Source of the DNA: an uncultured Porphyromonadaceae bacterium
GTDB taxonomy: Bacteria > Bacteroidota > Bacteroidia > Bacteroidales > Muribaculaceae
Direction of reading: 5' to 3'
Assembly (NCBI GenBank): GCA_947174235.1
Contig: CAMWID010000040.1
Coordinates: 1 to 33,535, forward strand
DNA length: 33,535 bases
Position 1 is the stretch's first letter; each line of letters begins with the position of its first letter. The position numbers were made by a program, and so were the translations under genes. Of this stretch, positions 9,259 to 16,398 are shown in pieces. A model generated the notes under the pieces. That model was not told where the DNA came from. It worked only from the letters and a program-made list of their open reading frames with translations, and made no database searches.

Positions 9259-9864
9259 TCATGATTTCCCTGGATAGAAAGTTTCAAAGGTTGAATCATC
9301 ATAATAAATAGTAATTTGTACAACTTTTCGGTTTTTTTCTCTTTTTCTTGCTAAATCCGCTAAAAAATCTGCATTTTTTATTGACCGCTTAATCTCTTCA
9401 TCTATTGGTATTTGAGATGCATTTTCAGTCTGTTTAAAGGGGATTTCCTTGGCATATTCCGGCAGAACTTGATTAATCGTCCGGGATTTCAAAATTTCAC
9501 AAGCATTTTCGCCATATAAATCTTCCTGATCGCATGTATCATTATAATCTGTATTATCTGAAAACATTTCACCTGTAGTTTCGGGATTGATCTCAGCACA
9601 GCCTTCTTTTCCATGAGTAATATCGGATAAAGATTGGTCGACCCAAATATTACCCTCTCCAAAGAGCAACCACAAAACAGATAGATTTGGATACGCTGCA
9701 TGAATCTGACCTATTATTACATCACTTACTTTCTTATTACGCCCTGTAACAAGCTGAGAAAGCGTAGGACGTGAAATATTGCATTCATCAGCGAACTGAG
9801 AATTTGATATTCCTAATTTTTCTATGAGGAGTTTTAGACGAACTGCAATATTTTGATCAGACAT
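9259..9864 (-). CDS. XRE/Cro-CI-type helix-turn-helix regulator
   Basis: This 201-residue protein carries an N-terminal XRE-type DNA-binding domain at about residues 5-63, with the helix-turn-helix around ISNSQFADECNISRPTLSQL. The middle (about 75-150) is acidic and low in structure. The tail KVVQITIYYDDSTFETFYP forms a strand motif I associate with Bacteroidales XRE regulators; no peptidase (LexA/CI) dyad is visible. It probably controls its own promoter and possibly the downstream T9SS gene. Its predicted promoter is unusual, because a trinucleotide microsatellite fills the spacer. The start codon at 9862-9864 gives a leader of about 24 nt from the predicted transcription start. Targets are unknown. 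Confidence 0.85.
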   Translation of the reverse strand: MSDQNIAVRLKLLIEKLGISNSQFADECNISRPTLSQLVTGRNKKVSDVIIGQIHAAYPNLSVLWLLFGEGNIWVDQSLSDITHGKEGCAEINPETTGEMFSDNTDYNDTCDQEDLYGENACEILKSRTINQVLPEYAKEIPFKQTENASQIPIDEEIKRSIKNADFLADLARKREKNRKVVQITIYYDDSTFETFYPGKS

Positions 9865-9894
9865 GGTAATTTAATATTTTAAATTATTAAAATG

Positions 9895-9926
9895 CAAATT
9901 TAATTATTATTATTATTATTTGCAAA
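9895..9926 (-). promoter_or_regulatory. Predicted promoter of the XRE gene with (ATT)6 spacer
   Basis: On the minus strand the -33 box TTTG (9923-9926) and the -7 box TAAATTTG (9895-9902) are separated by exactly 20 bp. Eighteen of those 20 bases are six AAT repeats. The -33 box lies inside the 10-bp palindrome ATTTGCAAAT (9918-9927), a possible operator. The predicted start of transcription is near 9888. Confidence 0.6.
9903..9920. repeat. (ATT)6 trinucleotide microsatellite
   Basis: Six perfect ATT units occupy the spacer between the predicted -33 and -7 boxes of the XRE promoter. Gain or loss of one unit would change the spacing by 3 bp. Confidence 0.95.
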
Positions 9927-10200
9927 TTTACATTTTACATTTCCATAATTTACATTCAAAAATATAATCTCAAAATCCGTTATCAAAATCTATTTACCAA
10001 TAGCAAATTTCTTAAAGCACAACTATAGCTGTATTAAACATATAAATGCCATACAGATAATTAACTATATCTATATATCACACATATAAAATTCTATGGG
10101 GAATATACCCCAATCAAACATCAATCAAATGATAATATTTAACTATATTATTGATTTTAAATCACTTGAATCGTTTGCAAATGAATGTTAAAAGGATATT

Positions 10201-10230
10201 ATTTACATTCTAATAATTTACATTCTAATA
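10201..10230. repeat. Tandem 15-bp direct repeat
   Basis: The unit ATTTACATTCTAATA occurs twice without a gap (10201-10215 and 10216-10230), followed by a partial third ATTT. Each unit contains one TTTACA box. Confidence 0.95.
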
Positions 10231-10709
10231 ATTTCATACAGTAAATATCAAAATACAAATACTAATCTTGATACATTTCGATTTAGTTTACTTAATTCAA
10301 ATTCACATATACACATTTTACATCCGTAATTTTAACAAATGCATCACATTATTTATATCAATTTTGTAAATCCCACCCTACCCTATTGACAATTCGTGCG
10401 TTTTTGACCAATTTACAAATCCAATAGTGTTATGACATATTCTTTAATTTACAACTCTTCTCTTATTTTACCAGAATTGCGGTTAAGAATCCGATATCCA
10501 TGACCGATCCCACTAACAATTTCCAATTTTTAATTCTCAACACTGTTATTGGCGAAATAACATCGCTCAAAATATTATAAACCAAATCATTGACACAATA
10601 ATCGCAACATCTGTTTGTATTTATCAAAAAAATTAGAGCATTGAATTCATAACCATTTTATCCTACTGTTTATTGGCTCAATCGGAAATCCATCATGTTA
10701 CATACGAAA

Positions 10710-10741
10710 ACCGGGTGTATTACTATAGTAATGCACCCGGT
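10710..10741 (-). terminator. Rho-independent terminator after the GNAT gene
   Basis: A 14-bp stem (10710-10723 with 10728-10741, one G-T pair) with a TATA loop lies 18 bases beyond the GNAT stop codon. On the minus strand the hairpin runs into TTTTCG. This is the clearest intrinsic terminator in the window. Confidence 0.8.
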
Positions 10742-10758
10742 AGAGATAAAAGATAAAT

Positions 10759-12021
10759 TTAATCAAGGAGAAGAGCCATATTCAACGATAATCGAGGAAT
10801 ATTAAACGCTTCTTGTATTACATTTGAGAGACCTTTCTTTCTAAATAAAATTTCGACAAATTCTCGTTCACTTAATATGATCTCATTATTGTATTTAACA
10901 TAATCAAGTAGTCGTTGGTCATCCATTTCAATTTTGGCAATTTTACCGCTCTCAATATGAAATTTTCGGACTGTCTCATCATTTTCTTCATATTTCACGA
11001 GAATCGAAAATTTAAGATCGCTCCTATCTTCGGCTATAAATTTCAAAATCTCATATATATTAAGAACCCTGACCATACCATAGGGTTTTGCATGGTCACC
11101 GACATTATAAACCCTATCCAATTCCCCACAAGTATCACTTGACAGACAATAATTCTTACCCCATATCAATTTCCTTTCGCATTCTTCCGGATAACAATAA
11201 TAACTGATTGGTGATCCGGGGAATCTTCTTTTCACACAATCCAATAACCGATATAACGATCCTTTATCTTTATAATACACTTTTGGAACACGGATTCTTT
11301 GATGATCGTCTTTAGTTGTAAATGCTACCCCTGTTAGCATATTTTCTTTATTGTTAGAGATGAATATCTTTCCTCCGGAAAGAATATTTTCCTTTATCAT
11401 AAGTTCAATATCTTTTTTTGAATGCATGAGCTGGTAATAGGCATATATTTCTCTCTCTAATTTGTAGATAAATTCAATTATTAAATGTAGAATATTCTCA
11501 TTATTTATATCAAATATTTCTGTAGATATTGAGTCGAATGACTTACGTTTCAACTTATATATTATCTCATCCTCATTTGCGATATCAGATAGATAATCTT
11601 TCACAAAATTGTGAAGGTCAGTATATCTATTTTCAACCCGATAAATAGCGGTATCATATTTTCTATTATTGTAATAACTTATCAAGCTATCATTTGCCGG
11701 AATCAAAAATGTAAAGGCATATCCCATCTCCTCCGCTTTCTTGTTGATTTTTTCAATAAGATTATTCATGATACCTCTATGACGATACTCTTCATTTGTA
11801 GCCAATCCGCATAAATAAAGTCCCCGCATAATATATTTGCCATTGCCGAAACAATAAGGTATTCCTAAAAGCGCAGATATGATCTTCCCATCTTCCTCAT
11901 GATATTCCACAAGATCGGGATCAAAATAATTATCGAATACTAATGATATATAAGTATCCGTATCATGAAATACGCACTTCCATAATTTCGACATTTTTTC
12001 TTTTAATTCTTCGGTCTTCAT
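10759..12021 (-). CDS. GNAT-family N-acetyltransferase, Eis-like
   Basis: I use the start at 12021 (protein MKTEELKEKM..., 420 residues). The frame runs on to an ATG at 12096, but those 25 extra residues are hydrophobic, AT-rich and unlike the family. Residues about 1-150 form a GNAT domain with the acetyl-CoA loop in LCGLATNEEYRHRGIMNNLI (R80-H-R-G-I). A second, diverged GNAT-like region follows. Residues about 330-400 resemble the SCP2-like C-terminal domain of Eis-type acetyltransferases (KFSILVKYEE to GKIAKIEMDDQRLLDYV). Such enzymes transfer acetyl groups from acetyl-CoA to amines, including aminoglycosides in mycobacterial Eis; the substrate here is unknown. It appears monocistronic, with a strong terminator. 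Confidence 0.82.
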   Translation of the reverse strand: MKTEELKEKMSKLWKCVFHDTDTYISLVFDNYFDPDLVEYHEEDGKIISALLGIPYCFGNGKYIMRGLYLCGLATNEEYRHRGIMNNLIEKINKKAEEMGYAFTFLIPANDSLISYYNNRKYDTAIYRVENRYTDLHNFVKDYLSDIANEDEIIYKLKRKSFDSISTEIFDINNENILHLIIEFIYKLEREIYAYYQLMHSKKDIELMIKENILSGGKIFISNNKENMLTGVAFTTKDDHQRIRVPKVYYKDKGSLYRLLDCVKRRFPGSPISYYCYPEECERKLIWGKNYCLSSDTCGELDRVYNVGDHAKPYGMVRVLNIYEILKFIAEDRSDLKFSILVKYEENDETVRKFHIESGKIAKIEMDDQRLLDYVKYNNEIILSEREFVEILFRKKGLSNVIQEAFNIPRLSLNMALLLD

Positions 12022-12121
12022 AACAGAAATTATCAATAAATATTGTAATATAATATGCAATATATAATAGAAGATGCCGTAAAGATGATTATACATTCAA
12101 TAAGAAATATATCATCATTTA

Positions 12122-12214
12122 TCAAGAATCTTGACAATAGAGCAATACAGCTGAAATGACATCGTCAGGCTGATTACATGTCAAAAGACTCACCTTTCCA
12201 TAACAATGAACCAT
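12122..12214 (-). CDS. Possible 30-residue peptide or gene remnant
   Basis: A minus-strand frame opens with ATG at 12214 and stops at 12122-12124, encoding 30 residues with cysteines at 4, 13 and 27 (from MVHCYGKVSLL to LLYCQDS). The same frame is open upstream without an ATG to a TAA at 12278-12280, giving 51 codons in all. The stretch is less AT-rich than the spacer around it and its residue content looks coding-like. It may be a decayed gene end or a small peptide in the GNAT leader. I do not recognise it. Confidence 0.25.
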   Translation of the reverse strand: MVHCYGKVSLLTCNQPDDVISAVLLYCQDS

Positions 12215-12286
12215 GCCTACAGATACCTTCTTGTTTAGTATAACTCCATATGATATTTCCCTGCCGATATCTTCAATTTAACCTAA

Positions 12287-12318
12287 CAAAGATAACACTT
12301 ATTTGTATTTTTAACAAT
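12287..12318 (-). promoter_or_regulatory. Candidate promoter for the GNAT gene
   Basis: The minus strand shows a -7 TATCTTTG (12287-12294) and a weak -33 with TTG (12315-12317), 20 bp apart. A start near 12280 would give a leader of about 260 nt to the GNAT start at 12021, unusually long. Confidence 0.35.
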
Positions 12319-12385
12319 TATACCTAAAGAAATATTTCCATAGATACATGACAAGGTGATATTTCAAGAATATTTAATATTATTT

Positions 12386-12481
12386 ATGACATTTTGCAAC
12401 ACACTTTTAGATTTTGTGAAAGAGTTATGGGGTTTCATAATGACTGAACAAAAGCTTAAAATTGGTCGAAAAGAGCTATAA
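12386..12481 (+). CDS. Possible 31-residue small ORF
   Basis: An ATG at 12386 opens a 31-codon frame (MTFCNTLLDFVKELWGF... ending KIGRKEL) with an amphipathic first half and a basic end. No promoter or ribosome site is evident, and it resembles no family I know. It is listed only because it lies in an otherwise empty spacer. Confidence 0.15.
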   Translation: MTFCNTLLDFVKELWGFIMTEQKLKIGRKEL

Positions 12482-12550
12482 AGATTTCATAAAGTTAAAA
12501 GTAAACATACTCTTAGATTAACAAATATTCAAGACACTAATAACATTCAA

Positions 12551-12584
12551 TTCTTGTACATCTGATTTTTTTTAGTTAATTTTG
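12551..12584 (+). promoter_or_regulatory. Predicted promoter of the S1/P1 nuclease gene
   Basis: The -7 box TAATTTTG (12577-12584) is a perfect TANNTTTG. A -33 with TTCTTG (12551-12556) lies 20 bp upstream. Transcription would start near 12591, leaving a leader of about 97 nt. Confidence 0.55.
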
Positions 12585-12687
12585 TAATAAAGTCATTATT
12601 TTGATATGAAATCTTATAGAATCACCCAATTGGGAAAAGATTTCTTTATGCAAATGATGAAAAACCAACACAATCAACTAAACTCTT

Positions 12688-13506
12688 ATGATCTCAAAAA
12701 ACTTCTTAACGTGCGGGATGCTATTATTTTCATCAGCCTCGGCATTCGCATGGGGACAGAAAGGGCACGACACTACGGTTTTCATTGCAGAAAATCATCT
12801 CACCCCTACCACCAGACAAATGGTGGAAGAATTACTCGACGGTAAATCTCCTGTATATTATGCCAACTGGCTTGACAACGCATCCCATACTCCGCAATAT
12901 GCATACTCAAAGACCTGGCATTATAAAAATATCGACGCTGACCAAGACTTTGAGACCGCACCACTTCTTGAATCCGGCGATATTGTACGGGCGATATATT
13001 CTCAGACAGCCGTACTGCAAGACTCTTTGTCTACACGCGAGGAAAAACAACTCGCTCTTAAAATGATCGTTCACCTTCTCGGAGACATCCACCAGCCAAT
13101 GCATCTCGGACATGCATCTGATCTTGGAGGTAACAGATGTATGGTAAAATACTTTGGAAAAGATACAAATTTACATTCCGTGTGGGATACATCTCTGCCT
13201 GAATCTGCCCACAAATGGAGTTATACAGAATGGCAACAGCAAATCGATCGCACCACTCCGGAGCAAAGAGTGGACATACTTTCTGTAAACACTCCCGAAG
13301 GATGGGCATCAGAGACATTTGAAATCTGTAAAGATGTCTATGCAAAAACCCCTGACGGCACAAAAATAAGTTATGATTATATCGCAGAATGGACACCTGT
13401 GATTGAACAACAATTTTTGAAAGGTGGTCTTCGCCTTGCTGATCTTCTAAATTCAATTTTTGATGTGGAGTATCAGGGAAGAAACGCTATTGTAAGAAAA
13501 AAATAA
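12688..13506 (+). CDS. Secreted S1/P1-family zinc nuclease
   Basis: This 272-residue protein has a signal peptide, MISKNFLTCGMLLFSSASAFA, cleaved before W22, so the mature enzyme would begin with Trp as P1 nuclease does. All nine trinuclear-zinc ligands of P1 can be matched: W22, H27, D63, H78, H129, D133, H139, H163 and D167, with near-identical spacing (HLLGDIHQPMH is the core helix). The family cleaves single-stranded DNA and RNA and removes 3'-phosphates. Here it is likely periplasmic or extracellular, perhaps for nucleotide scavenging. The start at 12688 is the only ATG that places a proper signal peptide. It is the first gene of a plus-strand run, and the next gene begins in the same frame 10 bases past its stop. 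Confidence 0.95.
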   Translation: MISKNFLTCGMLLFSSASAFAWGQKGHDTTVFIAENHLTPTTRQMVEELLDGKSPVYYANWLDNASHTPQYAYSKTWHYKNIDADQDFETAPLLESGDIVRAIYSQTAVLQDSLSTREEKQLALKMIVHLLGDIHQPMHLGHASDLGGNRCMVKYFGKDTNLHSVWDTSLPESAHKWSYTEWQQQIDRTTPEQRVDILSVNTPEGWASETFEICKDVYAKTPDGTKISYDYIAEWTPVIEQQFLKGGLRLADLLNSIFDVEYQGRNAIVRKK

Positions 13507-13515
13507 TATCTATCA

Positions 13516-14016
13516 TTGACACACCAAGATGCTTTCAATGATCAACTGCCAAGATTAAATCTTCCGCCGGCTGAGTTACATCTCAGCCGATGCGGAAAGA
13601 TTGTCAAAGTATTTGATCAGCTAAGAAAAAAATATGTGGTTCTGACTCCGGAAGAATATGTCAGACAGAATTTCGTGGCATGGCTCATAAAATATTTGCA
13701 TTACCCCGAATCTTTATTGGCAAATGAAATAGGGATCAATCTGAATGGAACAAAAAAAAGGTGCGATACAGTTGTGTTCAATCCTAACGGATCTCCACTT
13801 ATTATTGTGGAATATAAAGCTCCGGATATTGTCATCACGCAGAATGTTTTTGACCAGATAATGAGGTACAACATGTGTCTTCACGCTCGCTACCTGATTG
13901 TCTCGAATGGAATGAAACATTACTGTTGTGTGATCAATTATGAAAACGGGGCATACAATTTCATTCCTAATATCCCTGATTATACTGAACTGAAGAATAT
14001 ATTCAGCATAAATTAA
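13516..14016 (+). CDS. HsdR N-terminal-like PD-(D/E)XK protein
   Basis: This 166-residue protein matches the stand-alone HsdR N-terminal (HSDR_N_2) family. The restriction-nuclease-fold residues are present: E71, D84 in KRCDTVVF, and E99/K101 in IIVEYKAP. The family is widespread in Bacteroidota and its function is not established; it has no helicase or specificity subunit, so it is not a complete type I restriction enzyme. The start must be TTG at 13516: the upstream in-frame stop is the nuclease TAA at 13504-13506, and the first in-frame ATG comes more than 110 codons later. It lies 9 bases after the S1/P1 gene and 41 bases before the helicase gene, suggesting cotranscription and translational coupling. 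Confidence 0.85.
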   Translation: MTHQDAFNDQLPRLNLPPAELHLSRCGKIVKVFDQLRKKYVVLTPEEYVRQNFVAWLIKYLHYPESLLANEIGINLNGTKKRCDTVVFNPNGSPLIIVEYKAPDIVITQNVFDQIMRYNMCLHARYLIVSNGMKHYCCVINYENGAYNFIPNIPDYTELKNIFSIN

Positions 14017-14057
14017 AGTCATACGTCACCCAATTAAGCAGTATAAACAACTTCAAC

Positions 14058-16361
14058 ATGTCAATCCCAGATTATAATTATCTTGATCTCCTGAATCCTC
14101 AACAACGTGAAGCCGTCAAATATACTGACGGACCTGAATTAGTTATAGCCGGAGCCGGCTCCGGGAAGACCAGAGTATTAACATATAAAATAGTCCATCT
14201 CTTACGTCAGGGATACGAACCTTATCGCATCCTGGCACTTACTTTTACCAACAAGGCTGCCCGCGAAATGAAAGACCGGATCACGTCAATAACAGGAGGA
14301 AAGGTTGCCACAAAAATATGGATGGGGACGTTCCATTCTATTTTTCTCCGGATTCTACGCCGACATGCTGAAGAAATCGGATTCAAACCTGGGTTCACAA
14401 TCTATGACACTTCCGATTCCAGGTCTCTGATAAAAATGATTGTAAAGGATCTTGCCCTTGACGAAAAGATATATAAGCCCGCAGCCATAGCGTCGGCAAT
14501 ATCAAATGCAAAGAATGCCATGATCACTGCGGATCAATATCTACTTGACAAAGACAATTATGATGCCGATAAAAGAGCCAAACGTCCTCTCACAGGACAA
14601 ATATATAAAGCATATTGCGAAAGATGTAAGATCGCCAATGCAATGGACTTCGACGACATCCTCTTATATATGAATCTTCTTCTAAGAGATTTTCCAGACA
14701 TCTGCAGGCATTATAAAGAATTCTTCAGATACATATTGGTTGACGAATATCAAGACACGAATTTTTCGCAGCATTTGATCATATCCCAGCTTTCAGGAGA
14801 AAACAACCGGCTTTGTGTCGTCGGAGACGATGCCCAAAGCATCTATTCATTCAGAGGTGCCGACATCAACAACATCCTTAATCTTGAACGTCGTTATCCG
14901 GGGCTGAAAATATTCAAACTTGAGCGTAATTATCGGTCCACTCAGAACATCATTGACGCTGCAGGAAGCCTTATTGAAAAAAACACCCGGCAGATGAAAA
15001 AAAACGTTTACAGTGAGAATGACAAAGGTGATCCTATTTCGGTTGTAAAGACATATAGCGACATGGAAGAGGCGTTTCTTGTAGCGAACATGATATGCCA
15101 ATCCAAACTTATCAATCACGACGCATACGACGAATACGCGATCCTCTATCGCACCAATGCCCAATCACGCGTACTTGAGGAATCTCTCCGTAAACGCAAT
15201 ATACCTTACCGCATCTATGGAGGGCTGTCATTCTATCAGAGGAAAGAAGTGAAAGACATGATAGCCTATTTCAGATTGAGCATCAATCCGGATGATGATG
15301 AAGCTTTGCGAAGAATCATAAATTACCCGGCAAGAGGAATCGGTGAGACAACTATGAAAAAACTTCATGCGTCTGCTTCTTCCGAAAACAAAAGTCTGTG
15401 GCAAATGATATGCACTTCCGACCTGAAAAGCGCGGGACTCAATGCGGGCACTGTCGCGAAACTGAATCTTTTCCGTCAGCTGATTCAATCATTTATTGAT
15501 GACAACGCCGCCGGATCAGACGCATACGAGCTTGGACAATTGATATATAACCGCACCGGCATCCTCACCTTACTCGCTCACGATTCCACTCCTGAAAGCA
15601 TAAGCAGACAGGAAAATCTACAAGAAATCCTATCCGGACTTAAAGATTTTGTGGATATTCGGGAACAGACCGGTGACGGGGAAGCAGACATGAAAGCGTT
15701 CTTGTCAGAAGTTATGCTGGCTACAGATCAAGACGAAAACGACACAGACGACCAACCCAAGATAACGCTGATGACAGTGCATGCTGCAAAAGGTCTTGAA
15801 TTCAAACATATCTATGTGGTAGGGGTAGAGGAAGATCTATTTCCCTCATCCATGAGCCAGGACTCTCTCGCCCAGATAGAAGAAGAACGCAGACTTCTGT
15901 ATGTGGCAATCACTCGCGCCCGAAACACCTGTACCCTCACATATGCAGGCAGCAGATTTCGTAACGGACAGACTGTAATGACAAGTCCTTCACGCTTTCT
16001 AAGCGATATCGACACCAGATACCTTCATCTGCTTCTATCCGGCAATATCTCAGACAATAACGGATCTTTTATAAACCCAATTCGGAATTATAAAAATTCC
16101 CGTTCTTTCAAACCCGCACAAAAAGAAGTTTCCCCGAATTTAAAAAAATATAATGCCACCATCGCCACACCAACAGGGTTTGAACCTCAACATACGGCAG
16201 AAGAGCTGTCAATTGGCACACGCATCCGTCATGAACGTTTCGGGCAAGGTTCTGTGATCAAAATAGATTCTCTTTCTGGAGAAGAGATGATTACTGTTGA
16301 TTTTGGTGTTGTAGGTATAAAGAAACTTTTACTTAAGTTTGCAAAATTCTCAATCATATAA
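14058..16361 (+). CDS. pcrA: UvrD/PcrA-type superfamily 1 DNA helicase
   Basis: This is a 3'-5' DNA helicase of repair and replication restart, 767 residues, typical for PcrA. Motifs run in order: Q motif LNPQQREAV (12-20), Walker A AGAGSGKT (31-38), Ia ALTFTNKAA, II DEYQDTN (about 229), III GDDAQSIYSFRGA, IV LERNYRST, V LMTVHAAKGLEF and VI EERRLLYVAITRAR. Residues about 717-765 form the C-terminal Tudor-like domain (GTRIRHERFGQGSVIKI) that contacts RNA polymerase in PcrA. UvrD-type helicases release UvrC and the excised oligonucleotide in excision repair; uvrA and uvrB are also in this window. It is probably cotranscribed with the preceding nuclease genes and nspC (37 bp downstream). Confidence 0.96.
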   Translation: MSIPDYNYLDLLNPQQREAVKYTDGPELVIAGAGSGKTRVLTYKIVHLLRQGYEPYRILALTFTNKAAREMKDRITSITGGKVATKIWMGTFHSIFLRILRRHAEEIGFKPGFTIYDTSDSRSLIKMIVKDLALDEKIYKPAAIASAISNAKNAMITADQYLLDKDNYDADKRAKRPLTGQIYKAYCERCKIANAMDFDDILLYMNLLLRDFPDICRHYKEFFRYILVDEYQDTNFSQHLIISQLSGENNRLCVVGDDAQSIYSFRGADINNILNLERRYPGLKIFKLERNYRSTQNIIDAAGSLIEKNTRQMKKNVYSENDKGDPISVVKTYSDMEEAFLVANMICQSKLINHDAYDEYAILYRTNAQSRVLEESLRKRNIPYRIYGGLSFYQRKEVKDMIAYFRLSINPDDDEALRRIINYPARGIGETTMKKLHASASSENKSLWQMICTSDLKSAGLNAGTVAKLNLFRQLIQSFIDDNAAGSDAYELGQLIYNRTGILTLLAHDSTPESISRQENLQEILSGLKDFVDIREQTGDGEADMKAFLSEVMLATDQDENDTDDQPKITLMTVHAAKGLEFKHIYVVGVEEDLFPSSMSQDSLAQIEEERRLLYVAITRARNTCTLTYAGSRFRNGQTVMTSPSRFLSDIDTRYLHLLLSGNISDNNGSFINPIRNYKNSRSFKPAQKEVSPNLKKYNATIATPTGFEPQHTAEELSIGTRIRHERFGQGSVIKIDSLSGEEMITVDFGVVGIKKLLLKFAKFSII

Positions 16362-16398
16362 ACAAACTCATCAAACCACATAATCTAAGATTTTATCT

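Larger units (their letters stand above)
9865..10758. other. 894-bp AT-rich intergenic region with TTTACA boxes
   Basis: No convincing gene is present; only short frames occur. TTTACA or its complement appears nine times between 9928 and 10453: at 9928, 9934, 9949, 10202, 10217, 10317, 10365 (reverse), 10412 and 10448. Eight of the nine share one orientation. Three of them abut the XRE promoter. A perfect 15-bp tandem repeat lies at 10201-10230, and a TTTGCAAA palindrome at 10174-10181. The GNAT terminator is at the right end. The region could be an extended regulatory region for the XRE gene or a decayed element. Confidence 0.6.
12022..12687. other. Long intergenic region between the GNAT and nuclease genes
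   Basis: This 666-bp region separates divergent genes. It holds a minus-strand promoter candidate (12287-12318), the plus-strand nuclease promoter (12553-12584), and two very short frames: 12122-12277 on minus and 12386-12481 on plus. The remainder is AT-rich, and I see no RNA gene or mobile element in it. Confidence 0.6.

Noticed and set aside
10500..10580. Short ORFs near 10440-10600 on both strands
   Set aside because: They are under 30 codons, competing frames look equally good, and no start signals are evident.
9865..10758. CRISPR array or insertion sequence in the repeat-bearing spacer
   Set aside because: The repeats are short (6-15 bp) and irregularly spaced, with no spacers of constant length, no transposase frame and no terminal inverted repeats.
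12022..12096. Upstream ATG (12096) for the GNAT gene, adding 25 hydrophobic residues
   Set aside because: The extra residues are AT-rich, unlike GNAT N-termini, and would put a membrane-like segment on a cytosolic enzyme family. The ATG at 12021 fits better.
12606..12845. 79-codon ORF overlapping the start of the S1/P1 nuclease
   Set aside because: It is in another frame, its second half is simply out-of-frame nuclease sequence, and it has no recognisable domain. The nuclease frame has a signal peptide and all metal ligands.
13516..16361. Type I restriction system
   Set aside because: Only an HsdR-N-like domain is present. There is no HsdM or HsdS, and the helicase is a complete PcrA/UvrD, not an HsdR motor.
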